In this document: positions 27,564 through 34,916 of the stretch, piece after piece | Numbering within the stretch: the stretch's first letter is position 1 | Layout: each line of letters opens with the position of its first letter | Source: Polystyrenella longa | Lineage (GTDB): Bacteria > Planctomycetota > Planctomycetia > Planctomycetales > Planctomycetaceae | NCBI RefSeq assembly: GCF_007750395.1 | Contig: NZ_CP036281.1 | Location: forward strand, 1,699,001-1,763,000 | DNA: 64,000 nt | Direction of reading: 5' to 3' | The notes under the pieces: generated by a model | Told to the model about the DNA's origin: nothing | What the model saw: only the letters and a program-made list of their open reading frames with translations | The model's database searches: none | Program-made: the position numbers and the translations under genes

Positions 27564-28184
27564 TTAGTCGGTAAGCACATTAACACCACCTGTCAGAGGC
27601 CGACAATAACCGCATCGAGGAGCCGCCGGTGCTGTGTTGGTGAGCCACCGATTCACCATCCAAAACTCGTTGAGATCGATCGGCAATCCCGCATTTTGGC
27701 GTGCCCACAGTGCTTGGTTCAGCGCATTGATTTCGGCGTGTGCCCCCGGTGTGCTGTGTACCCAACGCCCAAGACTTCCCGCATTGCTACGAAGTGCGGC
27801 AAGGTCTGTTGTATTCAGCAAGGATTGAAGGCGAGCCTGCAAGACCGGATGGAGATTATCAGCAATCGTCAAAGTGTTGTTGGCAGAGAACGTCGCTCCA
27901 GTCCGTGAATCAATGATCGCAGATACCACAGGGCCTCGCTGACGGGCTGGCAGGCTGGCGATGTCTGCCGCTCCTTGTCTAGCCTCAGTACGCAACGCCC
28001 GATAGAAGTCCTGCCATTCAGCCCTCGTCATCGAGCGGCTTGCAAGGCGATCCGCTGCTGTCAGCCTTGTTGGGGCATTATAACTCCCAGCCCCTAATCC
28101 CCCCATTGTAAACGTATCGAGGTCAGGTCGATAGTTAATCGGATTCAATCTCGGCACATTCCTGAAGAAATCAGGTGCACCCAC
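27564..28184 (-). CDS. orphan toxin C-terminal module B, YwqJ-like deaminase
   Basis: A 206-residue frame with a GTG start. Residues 1-39 are the shared pretoxin tail (GAPDFFRNVPRLN ... GAGSYNAPT). The variable part is a deaminase domain: VVSAIIDSRTGATFSANN, then LHPVLQARL, the zinc motif HAE at residues 149-151 (GAHAEINALNQAL) and CGYC at 191-194 (PRCGYCRPLT), ending GVNVLTD. This is the YwqJ-type toxin deaminase of polymorphic toxin systems, expected to attack nucleic acid bases or nucleotides. All catalytic residues look intact. Upstream pretoxin sequence is disrupted by deletion and a TGA stop, so delivery as a full toxin is not possible from this copy. Confidence 0.82.
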   Translation of the reverse strand: MGAPDFFRNVPRLNPINYRPDLDTFTMGGLGAGSYNAPTRLTAADRLASRSMTRAEWQDFYRALRTEARQGAADIASLPARQRGPVVSAIIDSRTGATFSANNTLTIADNLHPVLQARLQSLLNTTDLAALRSNAGSLGRWVHSTPGAHAEINALNQALWARQNAGLPIDLNEFWMVNRWLTNTAPAAPRCGYCRPLTGGVNVLTD

Positions 28185-28735
28185 ACCTAATCCCGCCGCG
28201 CCGAAACCGGCGCCGATGAGGTTAAGTGTTCCACCGACATAATCTCCGCTTCGGTAGGCAGGTCAAAGGGACATATGAGGCGCTGGCCCCTTTGAATGCG
28301 GCTGGTCCACGAATGGACCAAGGTTTGAAATCTTCGGCAAGTATCAGGCCTGCTGGATTGATATCTTGAACACAAGCGACTCGAAATCAGGGGGAATTGC
28401 CGGTTGCTTTTCTTTATGCCCACCGAAGTCGCTCACGCGCACGGGAAAGCGCCAGCCCGTGCGTAGATACTTTCATGAAGACGTTTCACGAATGGCTGGC
28501 AGAGCGACAACGGCGGCAATGCGAAGGCTTGTGGCTCAATGACAAGAATGCCGTTATTGGGCTATCGAAGATGAACCCGCTGCCACGGGATTCAGCGTTC
28601 GACAAGAGCTTGAAGCAGAAGCCCAAGCCGCCGCCGTCAGGCGTGCCGGTGTTCAAGCCGTGGAAGCCTGCGGAGCCAGCCACGCTGCAACCCTTCAAAC
28701 TGGCACAGCCTGCGAAGATCGTGATGCAAAAGTCA
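28072..28735. repeat. cassette constant region 2
   Basis: The second copy of the pretoxin-tail plus proline-rich-ORF sequence, between cassettes B and C. Its pretoxin half is shorter than in the other copies: an internal deletion has removed the segment around SYVAAYG ... YDAYQ and left a stop. The proline-rich half is the best-preserved copy. Confidence 0.8.
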
Positions 28736-28789
28736 TTGCGACCTGCCGTTGGCTGCCAACAGGAACATCATCTTCGAGGAGAATTATAG
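28475..28789 (+). CDS. proline-rich small protein, copy 3 (intact)
   Basis: A 104-residue protein starting MKTFHEWLAERQRRQCEGLW, then LNDKNAVIGLSKMNPLPRDS and a Lys/Pro-rich tail of PxKP units (KQKPKPPPSGVPVFKPWKPA) ending near VMQK before a variable C-terminus. I do not recognise the family. The Lys/Pro tail suggests a basic, largely unstructured protein. It is convergent with the immunity gene at 28768-29133 and overlaps its 3' end by 22 bases. Three damaged copies occupy the same position in the other cassettes. It may have been the gene next to the original toxin locus, duplicated with each cassette, or a part of the system. Confidence 0.55.
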   Translation: MKTFHEWLAERQRRQCEGLWLNDKNAVIGLSKMNPLPRDSAFDKSLKQKPKPPPSGVPVFKPWKPAEPATLQPFKLAQPAKIVMQKSLRPAVGCQQEHHLRGEL

Positions 28790-29133
28790 CCGCCCTTCAT
28801 TGGAAGACTCTCCTCAAAATCGCATGCCGCTACTGCCTTGGCATCCAAATCCCACAAATCGCTTAGCAAAGTGCCGACAGACTTGATGTATACCTCTTCC
28901 GGCACCGCTGCTTCCGGCTCCATTTCTAAGTAGAACCGATAGAATAGAAATCCATCGGGTTCCTGAATCGCCCGATTCTCGTCAAAGTCTTCATTATTCA
29001 CGACATCGATCTCGCCCCAATTTGTTCGGACTGACCATCGCTCGTTTTTTCCACTTGTGCAGTCCGCAATCTTTTGCACAAGCCCTTCCTTAGGGAGATC
29101 AACGTCAACAAAGATTTTGCAAAAGAGGTTCAT
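28768..29133 (-). CDS. candidate immunity protein of cassette C, family not recognised
   Basis: A 121-residue acidic protein starting MNLFCKIFVDVDLPKEGLV. It contains RWSVRTNWGEIDVVNNEDFD, LFYRFYLEMEP and AKAVAACDFEESLPMKGGYN. Proteins of this pattern occur as small immunity-like proteins, but I cannot name the family with confidence. The position gives the role: it directly follows the nucleotidyltransferase-fold toxin module (stop at 29166) on the same strand. ATG at 29133 is chosen over an in-frame TTG 12 bases upstream. Confidence 0.65.
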   Translation of the reverse strand: MNLFCKIFVDVDLPKEGLVQKIADCTSGKNERWSVRTNWGEIDVVNNEDFDENRAIQEPDGFLFYRFYLEMEPEAAVPEEVYIKSVGTLLSDLWDLDAKAVAACDFEESLPMKGGYNSPRR

Positions 29134-29165
29134 ATCAGTTTCCAAGTAGCTGCGATGTTTGATGT

Positions 29166-29672
29166 TTATGGTACAGGAATAGTTGGCGGCTGATCGAACG
29201 GTCCGCCACGCCTGATGACTGACAGGTCCACATCCATGCCAAGCTTTCCCTGTAACTCTCGTCGCAACCCACGCAGGCCAGCTTCACCTGCTTGAATCTT
29301 TCCTGTTTGAATGGCGTGGAGCATTGTTCGCTCCTTCGCTGAGCCGGGGTTCGGCGTGCCAAATCGTGCCTTGACAAGCCCGTCAAACTCATCGGGCGAC
29401 ACCCTGACCCCAATATCAATGTCGGACGTTGCCTTGGCCGTTCCACCAGCACGACTACCCTGCACCACAATGTCGTCGCCCAGATGCCCGGTCTTCGAGC
29501 GAATCAGCGAGCCTGCCTCGTCGAATTGAGACTTCGTGAGTCCCTGGGGAATCCCCCTTGGGGCATTATAACTCCCATACCCTAAGCCTCCCATTGTAAA
29601 AGTATTAGGATCAACTCGATAGTTAATCTGATTCAATCCCGTCACATTCCTGAAGAAATCAGGTGCACCCAC
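29166..29672 (-). CDS. orphan toxin C-terminal module C, nucleotidyltransferase fold
   Basis: A 168-residue frame with a GTG start. The shared pretoxin tail covers residues 1-39 (GAPDFFRNVTGLN ... GYGSYNAP). The variable part has the nucleotidyltransferase pattern: GSR at residues 72-74, SDID at 83-86 (ATSDIDIGVRV) and a third acidic strand MDVDLSVI near residue 150. That is the metal-binding set of DNA polymerase beta-like enzymes such as those found as toxin C-termini and in HepT/MntA-type systems. It is likely to transfer a nucleotide to a cellular target; the target is unknown. The pretoxin sequence upstream is in frame for about 85 codons back to a TGA, with no start codon. Confidence 0.72.
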   Translation of the reverse strand: MGAPDFFRNVTGLNQINYRVDPNTFTMGGLGYGSYNAPRGIPQGLTKSQFDEAGSLIRSKTGHLGDDIVVQGSRAGGTAKATSDIDIGVRVSPDEFDGLVKARFGTPNPGSAKERTMLHAIQTGKIQAGEAGLRGLRRELQGKLGMDVDLSVIRRGGPFDQPPTIPVP

Positions 29673-30230
29673 ACCTAATCCCGCCGCGCCGAAACCGGCG
29701 CCGATGAGGTTAAGTGTTCCGCCGACATAATCGCCGCTTTGATAGGCATCGTAGGAAGGGACATACGAGGCTGTTCTGAGGGCGCTAGCCCCTTTGAATG
29801 TGGCTGGTCCACGAATGGACCAAGGTTTGAAATCTTCGGCAAGTATCAGGCCTGTTGGATTGATATCTTGAACACAAGCGACTCGAAATCAGGGGGAGTT
29901 GCCGGTTGCTTTTCCTGATGCTCACCGAAGCCGCTCAAGTACGCACGGGAAAGCGACCAGCCCACATCAGAGATACAAACATGATAGCATTTCAAGAATG
30001 GCTTAGAGAGCGACAGCAACAGGAAGCGTGTTGCTCAACACCGATGGCAGGCTCAAAGGCAGATCGCCGCTGAATCCGTTGCCGAAGGATTCAGCGTTCA
30101 ACAAGAGCTTGAAGCAGAAGCCGAAAGCGTTGCCGTCAGGCGTGTCCTCGCTCAAGCCTTGGAAGCCTGCTCAACCGGCACGCTCCGCGCCATACAAACC
30201 GGCTCAGCCTGCGAAGGTGGGGATGCAGAA
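29560..30230. repeat. cassette constant region 3
   Basis: The third copy of the pretoxin-tail plus proline-rich-ORF sequence, between cassettes C and D. The pretoxin half has a clean in-frame deletion of about 16 codons (SYVPSYDAYQ where the others read SYVAAYGADG ... SYDAYQ). Confidence 0.8.
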
Positions 30231-30309
30231 GCCGAATCGAGCTACTCGTGTTCGCCATTTTTATTCCAAGCGGCTTCAAATTCCCGTTGTGTTATTTCAG
30301 CGGGTATGA
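29981..30309 (+). pseudogene. proline-rich small ORF, copy 4 (frameshifted)
   Basis: ATG at 29981 opens MIAFQEWLRERQQQEA, the N-terminus of the repeated small protein. One missing base near 30025 shifts the frame so that translation from the ATG stops early. The rest is readable only in the next frame (LLNTDGRLKGRSPLNPLPKD, then KPxKP repeats). It lies convergent to the DUF6881-like immunity gene and overlaps its 3' end. Confidence 0.6.
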
Positions 30310-30529
30310 ACTGTGAGTCAGCAGCGATATCCTCAAGCGATGGTAACGGCTCGATCGAGAGTTTGGTTTTGCCCGTTGTGCGTTGCTTCTCCGCCACGTC
30401 AGACCTCCCATTCTTATAGACTTCAACTTTCCGCAACTCCATGCGATGACTGTCAAGCTCTGAATACAAAAGCACGGGTTCGTCTTCGATATCATGCTTC
30501 CACTCGACCTTCAAGTATTCGTATTCCAT
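30242..30529 (-). CDS. DUF6881-type immunity protein (cassette D)
   Basis: A 95-residue protein: MEYEYLKVEWKHDIEDEPVL at the start, then YSELDSHRMELRKVEVYKNG, LPSLEDIAADSQFIPAEIT and EFEAAW. This matches the small DUF6881 family, which occurs next to polymorphic toxins. It starts 13 bases after the stop of the ADP-ribosyltransferase toxin, so it is the expected cognate immunity protein. The family call is from memory of the conserved pattern and should be treated as good but not certain. Confidence 0.75.
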   Translation of the reverse strand: MEYEYLKVEWKHDIEDEPVLLYSELDSHRMELRKVEVYKNGRSDVAEKQRTTGKTKLSIEPLPSLEDIAADSQFIPAEITQREFEAAWNKNGEHE

Positions 30530-30542
30530 AAGTCGGTTTCCT

Positions 30543-31586
30543 TTAATTCACTCCACTTCTGAGGACTCGACCAGTCACATTAAGTGACTCAGTATTCGGG
30601 ACAACGAAAACACCGTCTCGTCCTCGAATCACTCGCAACCCACTCACGTCTATCTCAACGAAGTTGGAAAAGCGACGACCTTGGAATGGCTGGCCGATGA
30701 ACGCACGAGAGAGTTGAGCAGGTGTCTTAGTTCCGGGAACAATGTCAGTCAGATATTGTCCATCGCCGTATCTTGCGTCCTTGGGATTCAATGCCTTCAA
30801 AGACGGAAATAACTCGTTGGAAGCACGAATGCCAGGTTCACCAGCTTCATCAGTGTAATGAAACAATCTTGATGGAATACCATCACGAACCCGGCGAAGA
30901 TCGTTTGCCCTAGCCAGCCGAGAAGCAACTTCTGCTGGCGTCCGCGCCACAACCATCGCTTGTCGTTCAGCCAGCGACATTCTTGTTGGGGCATTATAAC
31001 TCCCAGCCCCTAATCCCCCCATTGTAAACGTATCGAGGTCAGGTCGATAGTTAATCGGATTCAATCTCGGCACATTCCTGAAGAAATCAGGTGCACCCAC
31101 ACCTAATCCCGCCGCGCCGAAACCGGCGCCGATGAGGTTAAGTGTTCCACCGACATAATCTCCGCTTCGATAGGCATCGTAGGAGGCGAAACCTCCACGA
31201 ACGGTCTGGATGCCATCGGCTCCGTAGGCGGCGACATACGAGGCTGTTCTGAGGGCGCTGGCCCCTTTGAATGTGGCTGATCCAATTTTGCCGACGAGGC
31301 CGTATCCACCCAGGCTGATGGCATCCAGAGCCAAATCTAGTTTTCCATCTTGTCCACCAGAGTAAACGACACGCCCCGCACTGTACGCCAAGCTGGCTTT
31401 ACCCAGAAGGCTGAAGCCACTGTGTATTCCTGCACCAAGACTGCTCCCCGCCGCAACTGAGCTTAATGCCCAACCTCCACTGACGAACTGCGTCGCCGTT
31501 TGGCAGTCAGAGGAAAGCGGCTTGGTCGGAAGTTGCTGAGTGAACTCGGCGCGATCTTCACTCCCGATACCATTCTCCGCTGGCAC
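30543..31586 (-). CDS. pretoxin with HYD1-type ADP-ribosyltransferase C-terminus, 5' end cut by transposase
   Basis: The longest toxin gene of the array. The first 30 or so codons (MPAENGIGSE...) are antisense to the transposase, and genuine pretoxin sequence begins at about QFVSGGWALSSVAAGSSLGA near 31490. A Gly/Ala-rich hydrophobic pretoxin region follows (SLLGKASLAYSAGRVVYSGG), then the constant tail GAPDFFRNVPRLN ... GAGSYNAPT. The C-terminal domain has FHYTDEAGEPGIRASNELFP and ARYGDGQYLTDIVPGTKTP, the signature of HYD1-type ADP-ribosyltransferase toxins. The N-terminal delivery part is missing because a transposase fragment interrupts the gene, so this is a truncated toxin with an intact catalytic end. 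Confidence 0.78.
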   Translation of the reverse strand: MPAENGIGSEDRAEFTQQLPTKPLSSDCQTATQFVSGGWALSSVAAGSSLGAGIHSGFSLLGKASLAYSAGRVVYSGGQDGKLDLALDAISLGGYGLVGKIGSATFKGASALRTASYVAAYGADGIQTVRGGFASYDAYRSGDYVGGTLNLIGAGFGAAGLGVGAPDFFRNVPRLNPINYRPDLDTFTMGGLGAGSYNAPTRMSLAERQAMVVARTPAEVASRLARANDLRRVRDGIPSRLFHYTDEAGEPGIRASNELFPSLKALNPKDARYGDGQYLTDIVPGTKTPAQLSRAFIGQPFQGRRFSNFVEIDVSGLRVIRGRDGVFVVPNTESLNVTGRVLRSGVN

Positions 31587-32414
31587 CGGGAGTTGATTGC
31601 CCGGAAATGGGACTACTCATCGAAGAAGAAACGTGTTGGTCGACCTCGTATCCGAGCAGAGATCTTCGAACAGATTCTGCGGTTCGCGAAAAAGAATCCC
31701 AAGTGGGGAGCTGATCGAACTCAAGGTGCGTTGTCCAATGTTGGTTTTCACATTACCGACACGACTGTTTGGAATGTGCTCAAGTCGAACGGTATTGAGC
31801 CTGCCCCCGACCGCCTTGCCTCGATGTCTTGGCAAACATTCCTGAAATCTCACTGGGAAGTTATCTTCGCCGTTGATTTCACCACGGTAGAAGTCTGGAT
31901 GAAGACAGGTCTGACGACGTTCTACGTAATGGAGGTGATGGAATTGAATCCAAGTAAAGTCGAGATCGCAGGCATCCCACCGAACCCAAACAAACAATGG
32001 ATGATACAGGTTGGACGTAAACTCACCGGCGACAATGGTTTCTTGGAGTATGAGTCTCATTTGATACTTACTCGCGATACCTGTTTCCAGCCCTTGCGTT
32101 CTTTCCTGCAGAATCAGAGCGATGCTGAACTTGTACTTCTTTCGCCGAAAAGTCCGAACTTGAATGAGCATCTCGAACGATTCATGAGAAGTATGAAATG
32201 CGAATGCCTGAGGAAGATAATCTTCTTCGGTCAGTATGCAATCGAACGGGCGTTGAAAGGATACGTTGAACATTACCATTCCGAGCGAAATCACCAAGGG
32301 CTCGATAATCAGCTAATTGAACCTGGTGTTGAAGTCGGATGCGTCGCTGTCAAGATCGAATCACGTGAACGTCTCGGTGACCTGCTCAAGTATTACTACC
32401 GCGACGCGGTGTGA
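31500..32414 (+). mobile_element. integrase-core (DDE) transposase, 5' truncated
   Basis: A 304-residue transposase of the retroviral-integrase type. It has a helix-turn-helix region (FTPDTILRWHRELIARKWDY) and the catalytic triad: Asp in FAVDFTTVEVW, Asp in LTRDTCFQPL, Glu in NEHLERFMRSMKCECL. Full-length relatives have about 50-60 more N-terminal residues, so the 5' end has been lost at the junction with the pretoxin gene near 31490-31510. No terminal inverted repeat was found by eye. It is probably inactive. Confidence 0.75.
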
Positions 32415-32621
32415 AACGACGTCGCTCGCAAGCCACAATTCTTGTAACGATCTGCGATATCGCTGCGCTCGGATGGTCATTTTCGCATCGATTCCGATTC
32501 CGATCCCAATCCTCAGGTCGCGAAATGAATCTCGTTCGGGATCCTTCGCTCTTCAGCATCACAACCGCTTGGAGTTACTCGTTCTCAACGTCGGCTGAAT
32601 ATTTTTACGATACCCCAATCG

Positions 32622-32924
32622 AAAAAGCCGACCGCATCCACAGAGCATCGCTACGCCGCCCAGCAACGAGCACAGGAAGCTTCGAAGGCCCAAGCCGACC
32701 GAGAGGAAGCGGAGATAAGACAAAAGCATCAGGCGCAACGTGAGAGGCTGGAAGAGCAATTCGGGAAACAGCTGGACGCCATGTCCGAAGAGACTCGCAA
32801 TGACCTGCTCTCTAAGAGCCATCGCAAAGATTTGATCAAGTACATGACGCCGGAAATCAAACGCTTCAATCAGCTCACTGCGCTGTTTGAACTCTCCAAG
32901 AATCAAGCCGCCGCTGCCCGCTGA
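32622..32924 (+). pseudogene. 3' remnant of a coiled-coil protein gene
   Basis: An open frame of about 100 codons reading AAQQRAQEASKAQADREEAE, then RQKHQAQRERLEEQFGKQLD, LIKYMTPEIKRFNQLTALFE and ending in NQAAAAR. The sequence is clearly protein-like (charged coiled coil), but no start codon precedes it in frame before an upstream stop near 32525. It begins shortly after the transposase, which probably removed the 5' part. The original function is unknown. Confidence 0.55.
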
Positions 32925-32993
32925 TCCTCGGTCGTGAAATTACTTTCGTGGCAACGTTGCCAGGAACCCCACCAACAACCGGAAGGCCAAAAG

Positions 32994-33167
32994 ATGCATC
33001 TCAGTTTTTATTTGATTTTCATATCGGTGATCGCCGTCGGGGCTTTTGTTCGAACGTTCTGGGTTGAGCGGGCGTGTGACGAGCGGATCGACAAAATCGT
33101 TCAGGAAATTTACCAACTCGAAAACCAGATCGCCGGAAACCCATCCCCTCAGCAGGAGAAACCATAA
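32994..33167 (+). CDS. small membrane-anchored protein
   Basis: A 57-residue protein starting MHLSFYLIFISVIAVGAFVR, one transmembrane helix followed by a charged, mostly helical tail (ERACDERIDKIVQEIYQLEN). ATG at 32994 is preceded by GGAAGG at a good distance; an in-frame GTG at 32934 is less likely. Its stop directly abuts the GTG of the next gene, so the two are probably coupled. The family is unknown. Confidence 0.6.
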   Translation: MHLSFYLIFISVIAVGAFVRTFWVERACDERIDKIVQEIYQLENQIAGNPSPQQEKP

Positions 33168-33452
33168 GTGACCGCAGGATTTGAAAACATCACGCTGCGA
33201 ATCGAGCAGGAGGGCAAGGTGGTTGACCTGCCCATGACGAACAGCTTCCCGATCATTCCCGGAACCTACTTGTGGGTGTTTACACCGGGGCAGGAATGGC
33301 ACCTCGCAGCGACAACCATTGAAGCCGAAGACATCGCTCGCAATGCAGGCCAGGTTCATGGAGATCGCCTGTTCTCGGTGAATTCACTTCAGGGCGGACT
33401 GTACCAGAACGGGAAGCTACTGAGCGAGTTCCCAACAGAAACGAATCTATAG
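33168..33452 (+). CDS. hypothetical protein
   Basis: A 94-residue protein with a GTG start that touches the stop of the preceding gene. It reads TAGFENITLRIEQEGKVVDL, then GTYLWVFTPGQEWHLAATTI, and is probably a small beta-rich soluble protein. No family was recognised. It forms an apparent three-gene unit with its neighbours. Confidence 0.6.
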   Translation: MTAGFENITLRIEQEGKVVDLPMTNSFPIIPGTYLWVFTPGQEWHLAATTIEAEDIARNAGQVHGDRLFSVNSLQGGLYQNGKLLSEFPTETNL

Positions 33453-33491
33453 CCCGCGAAGGTACCTAACACTTTTTTGCAGGAGTTAACT

Positions 33492-33764
33492 ATGGGCAAG
33501 GCTTACAATATGTGGGGGGAAGAAATTGAGATTCATCTCAAGTGCAGGTGTCTTGTCGGGCAGAAGCGATACGATGCCCCGCCCAGGGATGGCAGCATGT
33601 TTCTCGGTGAATGGGAAACGAAAGAGGGTTACCCCAACGTGACTGACTTCTATTTCTGGAACGACGAACTCGAATTGTTTCAGGTCTATCACAGGAACGG
33701 GATTGCGTTTGAGAGGAACCCTCTCTGGTGGGCACCCTGGAACGGAAAGGATGGTGGGAAGTGA
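33492..33764 (+). CDS. hypothetical protein
   Basis: A 90-residue protein starting MGKAYNMWGEEIEIHLKCRC, rich in Trp and acidic residues (DFYFWNDELELFQVYHRNG), with no membrane segment. AGGAG stands eight bases before the ATG at 33492. No family was recognised. It is the third gene of the small cluster after the coiled-coil remnant. Confidence 0.6.
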   Translation: MGKAYNMWGEEIEIHLKCRCLVGQKRYDAPPRDGSMFLGEWETKEGYPNVTDFYFWNDELELFQVYHRNGIAFERNPLWWAPWNGKDGGK

Positions 33765-33832
33765 AAAGTTGGGCAAAAACAAACCGTAGGCGGGGCGAGT
33801 GAATCGACAAGAAAATTGCAGGAACCCTGACT

Positions 33833-33970
33833 ATGGATGTAAAGCAGGAGCTAGTGTACTGTCTTGCAAATACAGGACCTTATCATTCCGGCAGAAATGA
33901 AGCAGACCCCGCTTATTCTACCGGCTACGACCCCCTGAATAAGTTCCATCTGTTAGCGACGGCACACTAG
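33833..33970 (+). CDS. short ORF within a duplicated unit
   Basis: A 45-codon frame: MDVKQELVYCLANTGPYHSG, then GYDPLNKFHLLATAH. From VYCLA onward it is repeated nearly unchanged at about 34917-35032 without an ATG. It lies convergent to the immunity-like gene at 33975. It may be the 3' end of an older gene rather than a complete one. Confidence 0.35.
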   Translation: MDVKQELVYCLANTGPYHSGRNEADPAYSTGYDPLNKFHLLATAH

Positions 33971-34914
33971 TCGATCAAGGATTGTTAACCACTTTGATCT
34001 CATGTACCTCACAATTGCGGAGATCGCATTCGGTTTTCAAGGCTTCATAAACTTCAGGACGCATTAACCAGCCCCTGTGAATATGAGAATCGAAGATGTC
34101 GTAATCTGGTACATACTTCTCGGGAATGAATTTATTCAAATTATAGTGTTCATATTCTTCTTGACGTTCTTGGGGTAAATCATAATCGACACACCCACAG
34201 AAATCACAAACTTTTGTAACTCGAGATTCTTTTTCTTTTATGTCCCGATAAGCGTCGAACTCAGTGATTGCATTGAAAAATATACCAACATCGTTCAAGT
34301 CATCTAATTTGGGAGCAGCTGCGAGTAAGTCACAAGGCTCTATGACATCCTCTTCCATGTCAAACTCATCTTCGAGGATGATTTCACTTTCTTTAAGCTC
34401 GCCAACTTGACCTAACAGGACGGGAAAAAAACAAAGCCCCGTAAACCGGTTTTTTTCAATAACTTGCTTTGCATTATCTCGCACAATGACGGACCCCATC
34501 TGGAAATAAACATCCGATTCTGGATACGAGGGAATATCCCATTTGATAGGCTGAAGATTGAATCCCGGTAAAAGTCTTGCGTTGGGATAATATTCTATTA
34601 CTTTACGCTCCCACTTGCTTATAAAAACAGATAGTTCTTCCCAAGGCATATTTGGTTTTGCGTCAACAACATCAGCCATCTCTTCGCGAATTTCATCAGG
34701 GCATTCAAAAGTGGTGATTTGTCGGTAGGCCCATATTTCCCCGCACTTGGAACAGTTTGTACCTGGGATCCCGTAATCATATGTAGCTGATCCATTGATA
34801 AAAAAGTCGCGAAAGTCTCCACCCATATGAGTTTCATGAAGTTGGGTAAGTGTTGCCATGAGAAATATTCTTTCCTGGAAATAATCGGTAATCAATAAGC
34901 GTCAAAAGGATTCC
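33855..34914. repeat. tandem duplication, unit 1 (about 1.06 kb)
   Basis: This unit and the next are nearly identical over their full length, including the double-CXXCG gene and about 120 bases downstream of it. The sequence TGTACTGTCTTGCAAA marks the start of both units. Confidence 0.85.
33975..34859 (-). CDS. double-CXXCG motif protein, SitI6-like immunity (copy 1)
   Basis: A 294-residue soluble protein with two CxxC zinc-ribbon-like motifs: CSKCGEIWAYR near residue 36 and CDFCGCV near residue 223. That arrangement, with the spacing between them, fits the double-CXXCG proteins that include the SitI6 immunity proteins of Myxococcus. ATG at 34859 is chosen because the paralogue begins at the same MATLTQLHET; an in-frame start at 34895 would add 12 residues. 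No toxin gene lies beside it, so it would be an orphan immunity gene. Confidence 0.7.
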   Translation of the reverse strand: MATLTQLHETHMGGDFRDFFINGSATYDYGIPGTNCSKCGEIWAYRQITTFECPDEIREEMADVVDAKPNMPWEELSVFISKWERKVIEYYPNARLLPGFNLQPIKWDIPSYPESDVYFQMGSVIVRDNAKQVIEKNRFTGLCFFPVLLGQVGELKESEIILEDEFDMEEDVIEPCDLLAAAPKLDDLNDVGIFFNAITEFDAYRDIKEKESRVTKVCDFCGCVDYDLPQERQEEYEHYNLNKFIPEKYVPDYDIFDSHIHRGWLMRPEVYEALKTECDLRNCEVHEIKVVNNP

Positions 34915-34916
34915 TG

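Noticed and set aside
25303..31590. CRISPR-like or simple tandem repeat array
   Set aside because: The repeats are long, irregularly spaced and encode protein in frame; no short palindromic repeats with unique spacers occur.
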